Origin: Anagrus nilaparvatae
Taxonomy: Eukaryota > Arthropoda > Insecta > Hymenoptera > Mymaridae
DNA length: 64,000 nt
Assembly: GCA_022575985.1 (NCBI GenBank)
Contig: JAKSXM010000014.1
Span: 4,092,001-4,156,000 of the forward strand
Direction of reading: 5' to 3'
In this document: piece by piece, positions 11,690-22,390 of the stretch
Numbering within the stretch: position 1 is the first letter of the stretch
How the letters are laid out: every line of letters starts with the position of its first letter
Notes under the pieces: generated by a model
The model's database searches: none
Seen by the model: only the letters and a program-made list of their open reading frames with translations
Told to the model about the DNA's origin: nothing
Translations under genes and position numbers: made by a program

Positions 11690-13400
11690 CTCTAACAAAA
11701 ATAACCACGTAGTCCGACTCCCTAAACCAGGGAGTCCGACCCTGCATTCAGGGAGTCGGACTCTCTGTTTTAGAGAGTTAACTCTCTCATTTAGGGAGTT
11801 AACTCCCTGATTTAGAGAGTCCGACTCCCTGAATAAAATAAATTAAAAACATGAAAAAAGAAACTTTCCACATTACCTGGGGGTATTCGAGGTTGAGAAA
11901 AACGTTTTTTTAAAGAAAATTTTCATTTTTTTACACCATCATATTTTCCGATTTTCCAAGATGGTGGATCGCAAAATATAAAAAAAAACTTTATACATTT
12001 ACCGGGGGTTCTCCTCGATGAGAAAAACGTTTTTATGAATAAAAATTTTCTTTTTTTCACTCCTGCATATTTTCCGATTTTCCAAGATGGTGGATTTATA
12101 AATTCGTTTTTCTCAACCTAAAAAACCCCCAGGAAATGTAGAAAGTTCCTTTTTTCAGTTCTTTTAACCGCCATCTTGGAAAAACGGACAATATTCAGGA
12201 ATGAAAAAATGAAAATTTTCATTCATAAAAACATTTTTGTCAACCTCTAAAACCCCCAGGTAATGTAGAAAGTTCCTTTTTTCAGTTTTTTGATCCGCCA
12301 CACAGTGTGGAGAAATGGACAACAATCGCTCTTGGACTGAGTTTTTGAGCTATCGACTTGAAACTTGTTTTGAATGACTTTAAAATAAGCCTGCTTTCGT
12401 CTCTCACTGCGGATTTTTCATATTTTTTTATTTTTAATTAGCCTATTTACACGAACTCAACCTATTCATTTATGAGAATTTTCACTTCCTACATTTTTTG
12501 CACTCTAAAACAAACGGGAAATTTTTTCGTGTTAATCCTGCTTTATATACATAAAAATTAAAAAACATTTTTAAGTAAAAAAATATTAAATCATAATTTT
12601 TGCATATTTTAGAATCACGCATAAAATTCATTTTTAGTAAAAAGGCTAATTATAAATAAAGAAATATGAAAAATCCGCAGTCAGGCACGAAAGCAGACTT
12701 ATTTTAAAGTCGTTCAAAACAGGTTTCAAGTCGATAGCTCAAAAACTCAGTCCAAGAGCGATTTTTGTCCATTTTTCCACACTGTGCGCCATCTTGGAAA
12801 AACGGAAAATATGCAGGAGTGAAAAAAAGAAAATTTTTATTCATAAAAACGTTTTTCTCAACCTGGAAAACCCACGGTAAATAAGTAAAGTTTTTAAAAA
12901 TATTTTTCAATCCGCCATCTTGGAAAATCGTAAAATATTCAGGAGTGAAAAAAAAAAATTTTTCATTTATAAAATCGTTTTTCTCAAACTCAAAAACACC
13001 CAGGAAATGTAGAAAGTTCCTTTTTTTCAGTTTTTTGATCCGCCATCTTTGAAAATCGGAAAATATTCAGGAGTGAAAAAAGAAAATTTTCATTCATAAA
13101 AACGTTTTTCTCAACCTGGAAAACCCCCGGTAAATGTATAAAGTTTTTTTTTATATTTTACGATCCACCATCTTGGAAAATCGGAAAATATGCTGGGTTA
13201 AAAAATTGAAAATTTTCTTTAATAAAAACGTTTTTCTCAACCTCAAATACCCCCAGGTAATGTGGAAAGTTTCTTTTGTCATGTTTTTAATTTATTTTAT
13301 TCAGGGAGTCGGACTCTCTAAATCAGGGAGTTAACTCCCTAAATCAGAGAGTTAACTCTCTAAAACAGAGAGTCGGACTACGTGGTTATTTTTGTTAGAG
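11690..13400. mobile_element. Large foldback element (family A), copy 1
   Basis: The ends are inverted copies of CTCTAACAAAAATAACC (11690 and ending 13400). Just inside each end lies an array of small palindromes of the GAGAGTTAACTCTC, GGGAGTTAACTCCC and GAGTCCGACTC kind. The core consists of units of a 128-bp repeat: direct orientation at about 11870-12105 and inverted from about 12107 to 13290. A separate 486-bp element sits in the second inverted unit. There is no ORF. Target duplication is not evident. The same architecture recurs at 15756-17808. Confidence 0.75.
12301..12786. mobile_element. Transib-like non-autonomous element (family B), copy 1
   Basis: The element starts CACAGTGTGG and ends CCACACTGTG, and is bracketed by CGCCA at 12296-12300 and 12787-12791. 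That 5-bp duplication regenerates the host repeat text 'gatccgccatcttgg'. Both arms continue as inverted copies of ATCGCTCTTGGACTGAGTTT. Reading inward from the right end, the sequence is CACAGTG, 11 bp, then ACAAAAATC, which resembles a RAG recombination signal. Transib transposons have RSS-like ends and 5-bp GC-rich target sites of CGNCG type. No transposase is present, so this is a MITE-like derivative. Copies at 17028 and 42497 support the boundaries. Confidence 0.75.
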
Positions 13401-14643
13401 ACATTTTATAATTCAAAGTATAATCTTACAGAGGAAATAGTTTCAAAATGAAAATGATTCCCTCACAAAATTTTACTAATAAAAATTATGAAAATTAAGG
13501 ATTTTCCCTCTAAAAATTTTAAGTTTTGATACTATAAAATGGTAGCTTAGTTTAAAAGCGCTAAAAATTTTCAAAACATAAAATATTTATGGAAAACTCA
13601 AAGAAAAACTAAGTTCAAAGTATAAAAACATTGGTCCAACCATGGGTTATTCTCAGTATAGAAATAACCCAGCCATAAATATTCTCATGATTAATCATAT
13701 GATTAATCATATGATTATCATGTCTTTATAATATGATTAAACACATGAGAAATTGACCGATATTCTGATGTGATTATTCACTTAATTTTACTGCATAAAA
13801 TTTTTTTCAAAAAAGCAGTTAAAAATTTCTTAAATTTGTTTAAATTTAATTATTCAACATTATTTTTTCATTATCATAATATTTTTTTTTAATAGCTAAT
13901 GTAGATAAAAAAACTTAAATTGGAAATTTTTCTTATCATTCTAATTTTTTATTTAGAAATTAAAAAAACTAATTTTTATAAATTATTTTTTATTAAATCA
14001 AAGTATTTTGCATATAAATATTAAACTGATGCACAAATAAAATTTGGAATTTGCGAAATTGAAAAATTGTTTGAATTATTTTATTATTTTAGTTCTTCCT
14101 GTATATATACTTCTTTTGAATCCATTTTTATCTTCAACCAATTCGAGAATAAATATAGTAATTGTTAGTACTTGTTTCAATTTTGTTTAATCTCTAAGAA
14201 AATACAAGACAGTTTTAAGTTACCTACATTTTATCAAATTTTAAAATAAAAATAAAATCTGCCCCCCCCCCCAAATGTTTACTCACCCCGCTCCGACCCG
14301 CTAACTTCCATTTTATACACAACCTCTTAAAAATGTTACTTATTATCGCCCCATTTTATGATTATAATTTAATTTATTTAATTTAATTAATTATTATGTG
14401 AAATACTAAAATAGTATTAAACATATAAAAATAATTAATAATTATATTTATTTGATTAATGACTTGACAATGGACTTTAATATATATTAAAACTGCGAAT
14501 ACTCAAGCGTAATATATAATATTTTCGTAATTTTTACTTACTATATTTTGCCTACTTTTGTACTCATAACTTAAATAGTTATTCGTACCCGGGAAGGCGT
14601 GTTCATATATATTGAATCAGCAAATATGTTATTTTATATAGAT
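13401..14643. other. AT-rich region with CATATG-type repeats
   Basis: At about 13680-13752 there is a run of 'gattaatcatatgattaatcatatgat' character with flanking CTCATG and CATGAG, resembling the CATATG palindrome arrays near 25575 and in the element at 60112-61530. A 9-base C run lies near 14264. No gene is recognised. Confidence 0.45.
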
Positions 14644-14659
14644 AGTGTAGAAAAGGTTT

Positions 14660-15131
14660 GGATAGAAAAGAATTAAATTTTTGCGGCAAATTACTTGTAA
14701 AGTGGTACAGATTTGTGAGTTGCTGCAACTTTTTTGAATTTTAACTTCTTTTTTTTTTTTAAAACGCGTTTCAGATGTAAAACTTAAACTTGCAAAAAAT
14801 TGAAAAAAATTTTTTTTAAATTATTTTTCTATTTTTAATGTTATATATGAGTTTATATGAATTAAAATTAACAATAGATGCATTCTCACCTATATATTAC
14901 TCATATATAACATTAAAAATAGAAAAATAATTAAAAAAAAAAATTTTTTTCAATTTTTTGCAAGTTTAAGTTTTACATCTGAAAAGCGTTTAAAAAAAAA
15001 AAGAAGTTAAAATTAAAAAAAGTTGCAGCAACTCACAAATCTGTACCACTACAAATAATTTGTTGCAAAAATTAAATCAAAAGAATAAAATGTGTTTGGG
15101 AGAGCGATTTTGTCCATTTTGCCGCACTGTG
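14660..15131. repeat. Hairpin element ending in a Transib-like terminus
   Basis: Arms of about 190 bp (about 14660-14850 and 14885-15078) are inverted copies, including GTGGTACAGATTTGTGAGTTG on the left. The right end continues into the family-B end: read inward it is CACAGTG, 11 bp, ACAAAATCG, terminating at 15131. The left terminus is degraded (AGTGTAGAAAAGG near 14647 may be its remnant), and no matching 5-bp duplication is seen. It is probably an older, divergent member of family B. Confidence 0.5.
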
Positions 15132-15394
15132 CTGCAGTTCAAAAATTGTCTTAAGCCTGGCTAAATATTTTTCAAACTCAGCTATGCCTTTTTTGACAGT
15201 CATATTACAGTTCTTCTGTACTTTGACTGAGTCTCTCATCTGAGTAATATCTCTCTCCATGTTTGCGTGGATTTCAATGCACGCCTTGTTATAGTCCTTT
15301 GATTCTCGGAGATATCTTTCTATATTTTCTTCTTTCTTGCATTTCAATTTTGTAGCTACTAGCTTATAAATTTTAGAGCTAGTTTTAGCTGAAT
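15132..15394 (-). pseudogene. Possible coiled-coil exon fragment
   Basis: Reading leftwards from about 15394 there is an open frame with balanced codon content and a charged, helical pattern: KCKKEENIERYLRESKDY, then HANMERDITQMRDS and GIAEFEKYLARLKTIFEL. A pyrimidine-poor but plausible acceptor (ATTCAG) lies just upstream, near 15395-15400. The frame runs into the end of the Transib-like element at 15131, which adds foreign residues. No ATG opens it, so it would be an internal exon. It does not match a family I recognise; it could also be part of an unknown element. Confidence 0.35.
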
Positions 15395-15582
15395 TTTAAT
15401 GACTAAAACTTTAAAATAGTATATTTGTTTAAACAAATAAAATTTTTCAATTTATTGTTTCATTTTATGGTACCGAATTGTGCAAAGATCGACTCTATAA
15501 TTTTAAAATTATTATTTTAAGTAAATATAGTTTCAAAATGTGTAAGCCGCTGACTGAAAAGCCTCCTTAAATCTCTACTCTA

Positions 15583-15620
15583 TCAAAAATAACCACGTGT
15601 TACTACTCCCTAAATTCTTA
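15583..15620 (+). repeat. Partial family-A terminus
   Basis: ATCAAAAATAACCACGTGTT followed by ACTACTCCCT resembles the terminal repeat of the large foldback family. It stands alone, about 170 bp before the second full copy. It is probably a truncated or solo end. Confidence 0.4.
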
Positions 15621-15755
15621 AAGAATTAATCCTTAAATCTTTAAAATTTTTGTCATCTCCTGAAATATCTTCGGGATGAAAATGAACTATCCGTTTATTA
15701 TCCTTGAGGCATAATTTTTTATTTTTTATCCAAAACTATTTTCCAATTTTCCAAT

Positions 15756-17808
15756 CTCTAACAAAAATAACCACGTAGTCCGACTCCCTGTTTTAGAGAG
15801 TTAACTCTCTGATTTAGGGAGTTAACTTCCTGAATTAGAGAGTCCGACTCCCTGAATAAAATAAATTAAAAACATGGAAAAAAGAAACTTTCCACTTTAC
15901 CTGGGGGTTTTCGAGGTTGAGAAAAACGTTTTTATTAAAGAAAATTTTCATTTTTTTACCCCAGCATATTTTACCATTCTCCAAGATGGCGGATCGTAAA
16001 ATATATAAAAAAACTTTCTACATTACACGGGGATTTTCCAGGTTGAGAAAAACGTTTTTATGAATGAAAATTTCCTTTTTTTCACTCCTGAATATTTTCT
16101 GATTTTCCAAGATGGCGGATCTACAAACTGAAAAAAAGGAACTTTCTACGTTACCTGGAGGTTTTCGAGGTTAAGAAAAACGAATTTTTTGAATGAAAAT
16201 TTTCTTTTTTTCACTCCTGAATATTTTCCGATTTTCCAAGATAGTGGATCTACAAACTGAAAAAACGGAACTTTCTACGTTACCTGGGGGTTTTCGAGGT
16301 TGAGAAAAACGTTTTTATTAATGAAAATTTTCTTTTTTTCACCCCAGCATATTTTCCGATTTTCCAAGATGGCGGATCAAAAAACTGGAAAAAAGGAACT
16401 TTCTACATTACCTGGGGGTTTCAGAGGTTGAGAAACACGAATTTATGAATGAAAATTTTCTTTTTTTCACTCTTGAATATTTTCCGATTTTCCAAGATGG
16501 CGGATCAAAAAACTGGAAAAAAGGAACTTTCTACATTACCTGGGGGTTTCAGAGGTTGAGAAACACGAATTTATGAATGAAAATTTTCTTTTTTTCACTC
16601 CTGAATATTTTCCGATTTTCCAAGATGGCGGATCTACAAACTGAAAAAAAGGAACTTTCTACGTTACCTGGGGGTTTTCGAGGTTGAGAAAAACGAATTT
16701 ATAAATGAAAATTTTCTTTTTTTCACTCCTGAATATTTTTTGATTTTCCAAGATGGCGGACCGTAAAATATAAAAAAAGGAACTTTCTACATTACCTGGG
16801 GGTTTTGGAGGTTGAGAAAAACGAATTTATAAATGAAAATCAACCTCTAAAACCCCCAGGGAATGTAGAAAGTTCCTTTTTTTCAGTTTTTTGATCCGGC
16901 ATCTTGGAAAATCGGAAATATGCTGGAGTGAAAAAAAGAAAATTTTCATTTATAAATTCGTTTTTCTCAACCTCAAAAGCCCCCTGGTAATGCAGATAGT
17001 TCCTTTTTTCAGTTTTTTGAACCGCCACACAGTGTGCCAAAATGGACAAAAATCGCTCTTGGACTGAGTTTTTGAGCTATCGACATGAAACCTGTTTTGA
17101 ACGACTTTAAAATAAGCCTGCTTTCGTGTGTGATTGCGGATTTTTCATATTTATTAATTTTTAATTAGCCTATTTACTAAAATTGCATTTTATGCAAGAT
17201 TCTAAAATATGCAAAAATTATGATTTATTATTTTTTGACTTCAAAATGTTTTTTAATTTTTATATATATAATGCAGGATTAATACGAAAAAATTTCCCGT
17301 TTATTTTAGAGAGTAAAAAATGTACGAAGTGAAAATTTCGATAAAGGTAATAGATTGAAGTAGTGAAAATAGGCTATTTAAAAATAAAAAATTTGAAAAA
17401 TCCGCAACGATGCACGAAAGCCGGCTTATTTTAAAGCCGTTCAAAACAGGTTTCAAGTCGATAGCTCAAAAACTTAGTCCAAGAGCGATTTTTGTCCATT
17501 TTGCCACACTGTGCGCCATCTTGGAAAATCGTAAAATATTCAGGAGTGAAGAAAAGAAAATTTTCATTTATAAATTCGTTTTTCTCAACCTCTAAAACCC
17601 CCAGGTAATGTAGAAAGTTCCTTTTTTTATATTTTACGGTCCGCCATCTTGGAAAATCGGAAAATATTCAGGAGTGAAAAAAAGAAAATTTTCATTTAAA
17701 AATTCGTTTTTCTCAACCTCGAAAACCCCCAGGTAAAGTAGAAAGTTCCTTTTTTCCAGTTTTTAAACAGATTTAGGGAGTCGGACTACGTGGTTATTTT
17801 TGTTAGAG
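15756..17808. mobile_element. Large foldback element (family A), copy 2
   Basis: It has the same terminal repeat CTCTAACAAAAATAACC and its inverse at 17792-17808, and the same GAGAGTTAACTCTC-type palindromes beside the left end. The left arm holds about eight direct 128-bp units (15880-16840); starts of GGAACTTTCTAC at 16395, 16523 and 16651 give an exact 128-bp period. The right arm (16841-17760) has the same units inverted, interrupted by a 486-bp Transib-like element in the second inverted unit, as in copy 1. No ORF and no clear target duplication. Confidence 0.77.
17028..17513. mobile_element. Transib-like non-autonomous element (family B), copy 2
   Basis: Starts CACAGTGTGCC, ends CACACTGTG, with CGCCA at 17023-17027 and 17514-17518. 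It is 486 bp, the same length as copy 1, and occupies the same position in the host foldback, so both probably descend from one insertion. Read inward, the left end is CACAGTG, 11 bp, ACAAAAATC. No ORF. Confidence 0.75.
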
Positions 17809-18240
17809 TATAGCAGACCAAAAAGTGTGAAGAAAGGAACTTTCTACATTACCCAGGGGTTTTATAGGTTTAGAAAAACGTTTTCATAGATGGAAATTTT
17901 TTTTCTTTGCCCCGATTTTTCAATATGGCAGACCAAAAAAAAATGAAAAAAGGAACTTTCTACATTACCTGGGAGGTTTCAAGGTTGAGAAAAACTTTTT
18001 CATTTATGAAAATTTTTATATTTTTGCCCCAGCATATTTTTCGATTTTGAAAGATGGTAGACCAAAAATTGTCAGAATAAGCTTTTTACATGGCCTGGGG
18101 GTTTTCAAGGTTAAAGAAAAGGTTTTTAAATATGACAATTTTCATTGTTTCACCTTAGCATATTCTCCGATTTTCCAATATGGTGGGACAAAAAACATGA
18201 AAAGAGTATCTATATTGCCTGAGGGTTTCCGAAGTTGAGA
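17809..18240 (+). repeat. Diverged 128-bp repeat array
   Basis: Three to four degenerate units repeat 'gaactttctacattacc', 'ggttgagaaaaac' and 'gattttccaa(g/t)atggcagacc' in direct orientation. They abut the right end of foldback copy 2 but lie outside its terminal repeat. They are more diverged than the units inside the foldbacks. Confidence 0.65.
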
Positions 18241-18246
18241 AATAGT

Positions 18247-18348
18247 ATATTACGACCCATGGCCAGAAAAATAAAGAATGGCCCAAATCGCACGTAAATG
18301 GTAAACTGCGATTTGGGGCATTATTTTTTTATGGCCCAGGGTCGTATA
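18247..18348. repeat. Short hairpin, about 100 bp
   Basis: Arms TACGACCCATGGCCA (left) and TGGCCCAGGGTCGTA (right), plus GCCCAAATCGCA and its inverse near the loop, form an imperfect stem of about 45 bp. Function is unknown; a tiny MITE is possible. Confidence 0.55.
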
Positions 18349-18399
18349 CGATTTTTCTGCATCAGTTAACGTATGATTTTACACTAAATTAACGTTATG

Positions 18400-18525
18400 T
18401 TAAAGTCAACGACATTTTGTCTTCAACGTCGTCCGGACTAAATATCGACGAAAAAACTCGACCTATCCTCGAGGCATTGTCGACGTCGAGTCGATGTCGA
18501 TATGACGTCGACTCGACCTTCCACC
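18400..18525. other. CpG-rich GTCGA cluster
   Basis: The motif TCGA or GTCGA recurs many times within about 125 bp, including GTCGACGTCGAGTCGATG near 18478 and an inverse GACGTCGACTCGACC ending near 18521. It stands out from the AT-rich surroundings. No gene is visible. Confidence 0.4.
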
Positions 18526-19940
18526 CAGATAGTCTGGGAATTGTAACTTAAAAATTTTTTTTTGATTTCTTGAGCGAATTAGGTAGCAATTAAAAAATTA
18601 ATTATCATTTATTGGTGATTAGAATGTTGATTAAAAAATATTAATAATAAAAAATTAAAAAAAAAAAGAAATTTTAATTGATTAATTAAAAAAAATAATA
18701 TGGTCGTGCAATTTTAAATGTATTATTAAAATAAACATTACATTATATTTTTTATTTAATCAATTAATTAATTATTCTTTTTTTTATTAATTGTTTATTG
18801 TTAATATTTTTTTAAAAACAAAATTACGCTGCTCGCGACCCCTACTAGTTTGATCAAATTCTTGAGAATCCGGAATCCCGCTGTCTTTTGCGAACAGTAT
18901 TTTTACCCCCCCCCCTTTTATTCCCAGAAAAAAGTGTTACACAGAATTCGTTCCAACACTTCCAACATATAAATTTGTTTTGAAAAATCGTTTCCGAATA
19001 CACCCTAGATTTAGTTTTTTTATTTTTTTAATTGAAAATATGAAGCAATTTCAGAAATAAATAAAAAGTAACAATAATTTATATTAAAATTTAAATTAAA
19101 AAAAATTTTTGTTTTGTATATTCCACTTATTTAGAGGAAAAAACTAAAATAAAAAAAATAGAATAGTTTCTATAATTGAAAAGTTAATATATAACGCACT
19201 TTAAGGTATTTTTTTTTATAGAATTTTAAGTATAATTTTCAAAATAACTAATGCAAAATTGTCCCCGAGCGTAAAATTGATATGGTGTACATGTTTTATC
19301 ATGTGCTATTAAAATTATAATGTATGGAAGCACGATAAAATATTTTGCATACACTAAATATAATTACTTAACCAAAATATTAAAAATTACTCAATTAGTT
19401 AATGAAATTTATATAACAAACATTTAAAATTCGCTTTTTAATTATTTTTTAAAATAGTATTAGTTGTGATTTGAGTAAGTTTTTTTATAATTGTAAATTT
19501 TTTTTTTGTTATTATATTATATCTAGATTTAAATATAATTTGTCAGCTGGTATAATTTAAATACTTTGTCGTAGTATTAATATAATGTTTAATAGTAGGT
19601 TAATATAATGTTTGAAAAACTTCCGTTGGCAATAACAATTGACGGTTGTAATCATTCAGTATTTGTCACAGTGTAAATAAGAACAGGGTGATACCAATGA
19701 CTATAATCTAGGCAATCAGGTAAATGTATAAGCTGAATGCACTACTAATTTGACTTATTAATAAACTAATTTCAGATTGTCAGTCCAGTTCTTCAGATAT
19801 ATGGAATTAAAAATCAGATCATGGTATTAGAGCTAAACATATATAGACAATATAATCAAAAAATTTAATGAATAAATTACATTCTTAATTTATAATGTTG
19901 CAGGAAATATATCAAGTTTTTGTAGTTATACTAAGCAGCC

Positions 19941-20293
19941 AGTTGCTTATCTAACAATACACTGGATTGGTAAATCCCAGACAAGGGAAATGTTCGAGCT
20001 CGAACAGAGCTCCCAATCAGCTGTAAAATTGATGAAAAATTATCTCGGATTTTCTTCTTGAAATCAGCTTGTTTAAAGTTCAAAAAAAAAATTTAAATAA
20101 CGGGGAAATAGGTCAATAAGAGCTCGTATAAAAAAAAAAACAATCTTTTTTCAAGCTTTTATCAAGCTGATTTCAAGAAGAAAATCCGAGATAATTTTTC
20201 ATCAATTTTAGAGCTGATTGGGAGCTTTGTTCGAGCTCGAACATTCCTCTTGTCTGGGATTTACCAGTCCTGTGTATTGTTAGATAAGCAACT
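19941..20293. repeat. Nested 353-bp hairpin element
   Basis: Arms of about 135 bp begin AGTTGCTTATCTAACAATAC and end with the inverse. Both contain GTTCGAGCTCGAAC and GAAATCAGCTTG. The arms differ at only a few positions. A loop of about 80 bp separates them. No coding content. Confidence 0.7.
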
Positions 20294-20299
20294 TGGGAA

Positions 20300-20602
20300 T
20301 TGAGAATTCCTAATTTGACCTTTGTTTTTGAAAGATATGATTTAATATTTTTGTACAAATTATTTAACAATTATATAGACTGTAATACTATTAATGATTT
20401 CTTTTTGCTAAATATTCCAGGCAAATTGTTGAGGAGAACTAGAATGTTTAAATGCGTTACAATAAAGAAAATACTTTCTAAACTATTAATTAGCAAAAGG
20501 ATAAGTCACTTAACTAATAAGACTGATTGGATGGATTTCACTATGTCCTTTAATAAGTTCATTAGTTTATCTAAAAGTAATATATTAATTTATAAATAGT
20601 TA
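20300..20602 (+). pseudogene. LINE ORF2 C-terminal remnant
   Basis: The 99-codon frame reads RYDLIFLYKLFNNYIDC followed by a hydrophobic FLLNIPGKLLRRTRMFKC segment. This is the pattern of the C-terminal tail of jockey/CR1-type LINE ORF2 proteins downstream of the reverse transcriptase. Everything upstream is missing because the adjacent hairpin abuts it. The 3' boundary is not defined. Assignment is from pattern recognition only. Confidence 0.5.
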
Positions 20603-21589
20603 ATGTTTTCTCTCCCTTTAGTGTTAATAATTTCTAATTATTATAAACAATTGTATTCATATAAAATTATTCTTTTTCTAATTTTTTCTGTAATTTAAAA
20701 AACGAGAAATTTCCTGTGTATACTTCTAATTAAAAATAAAATAAAATTAAAATAAAGAGTGAAAAGTTGGTAATAAGAAATATTTATGAAAGTAACAGCT
20801 TCCTAATTGGCCAAATTTTTAAAACCAACACAATTTTAAAATTCAAGCCTACAAAACCTTGGTTTTAAATTTTAACTTAATAGTTAAGTTTATAATTAAA
20901 GTTTATTCAGTAAAAAAAGTTTAAACGTTCTTAAGCTAAAATGTACAATTTTTTGACTTTATTGCCGAATAACTCGGTTACCGTTAACATTAACTAAGAT
21001 AGAGTACAAAACTGTTTCAGTATCAAGTCAGGAAAATAAATTAAAATAATTTAATCTTAGAACTTTAGCACCAAAAATTTCAAACTTAATTTCTTTTAAT
21101 AAGTATTATAATTATAATAAGATAGTCAGATTTCTCTAAGTTCATTGAGGATGAAAAAGGAATGAAGGCTCGAATGAAAGTTTTGAAACTACTATTTTTT
21201 TTCTTGATTTTTTAGTTTATTTTTTTATGTTAAATCTTTAAACTTATTTTCATAAAATAATAAAAATAATAAACTATAGTTTTAAGGGTATTTTTTCCTA
21301 TTTGTAAAATTTTTACAATAAAAAAAAATAAATTTTGCATGTTTTCTATTTATTTTCATTAAAGGCGTATTCGAAAATGATTTTTAGTAACCAAATTTAT
21401 GTTCGAACAAATTCTCTAGACTTTTTTTCTGGGGATAAAATGGGGGGAGGTAAAAAAAACTGTTCGTAAATGACAGCGAGATTTTGGATGATTTAAACAA
21501 ACTAGGTGTCGCGAGCAGCGTAATTGCTTCGATTTCGTTATAAAAATATTAAGAGTATAAACAATTGAGAATTATTATTACAATATATT

Positions 21590-21705
21590 ATTATTTTTCT
21601 TTTGACAATGCTCTTTTTACAAAAAAAAATTTTTTTTTCACCATTCACACTCACAATATGGATTGAAATTCAATTGTCATTGTCAAAAGAAAAATAATAA
21701 TTCTG
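21590..21705. repeat. Small inverted repeat
   Basis: TATTATTTTTCTTTTGACAATG at the left is mirrored by CATTGTCAAAAGAAAAATAA near 21680-21705, with a loop of about 60 bp. No other signal. Confidence 0.55.
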
Positions 21706-21906
21706 CATCGTTTTGTTATGTTCGGTATTTTGGCTAGTTTATTTTATAGTTACTTTGCAAAAGAGCGCCTTATGTTCAATTCGCGAATAGTTTGGAAACT
21801 ACAACTCTAATGTACGGGAAGACTTTTAGGGAAGATTTTATAAATGAAGAGACTTCGTATTTTTTATGTTAAAATGTAATTGACTGTTTATTGACTTTTT
21901 GAGATA

Positions 21907-22390
21907 AAAAAAATAAAAAAATTTTTTTTAAAAACACGCTTTTATTTATGTTATCTAGTTTTAGCGCACTAAAACGTAAAAAATAAATTGATAATGAGAG
22001 TATTTTTGATTTTTAATAAAGTTTTCTGATAATTAAAAATTTACCAAAAATTTATTCCTTTTGCTCAAATATGAAAAATTTTATAGTACATACGTATGTG
22101 ACAATGAAAAAAATTAAAAGCGTGGGTGCCAGTTTTTAATTTTCTTTCTGCATGCTTGGCACCCACGCTTTTAATTTTTTTCATTGTCACATACGTATGT
22201 ACTATAAAATTTTTCATATTTGAGCAAAAGGAATAAATTTTTGATAAATTTTTAATTATCAGAAAACTTTATTAAAAATCAAAAATACTCTCATTATCAA
22301 TTTATTTTTTACGTTTTAGTGCGCTAAAACTAGATAACATAAATAAAAGCGTGTTTTAAAAAAATTTTTTTTTATTTTTTTTTTATTTTT
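21907..22390. repeat. Near-perfect hairpin (MITE-like), about 0.48 kb
   Basis: Arms of about 215 bp are almost identical: GTTATCTAGTTTTAGCGC, ACATACGTATGT and GCGTGGGTGCC on the left are mirrored on the right, around a loop of about 27 bp centred near 22148. The high arm identity suggests a young element or gene conversion. A fragment of its terminal text (AATAAAAGCGTGT) recurs near 22952. Confidence 0.75.

Larger units (their letters stand above)
18836..21521. mobile_element. 2.7-kb inverted-repeat element (family G) with AATT duplication
   Basis: Terminal arms of about 170 bp start ACGCTGCTCGCGAC and end GTCGCGAGCAGCGT, diverged from one another by substitutions and small indels. AATT flanks both sides (18832-18835 and 21522-21525). 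The interior has no transposase ORF, but it contains a nested 353-bp hairpin and a LINE C-terminal remnant. The superfamily is unknown; a 4-bp duplication other than TTAA would fit a Sola-type element, but nothing else supports that. Confidence 0.6.

Noticed and set aside
11690..17808. CRISPR array, because of regularly spaced repeats and palindromes
   Set aside because: The context is eukaryotic, the repeats are 128-bp units in opposite orientations without unique spacers, and there are no cas genes.
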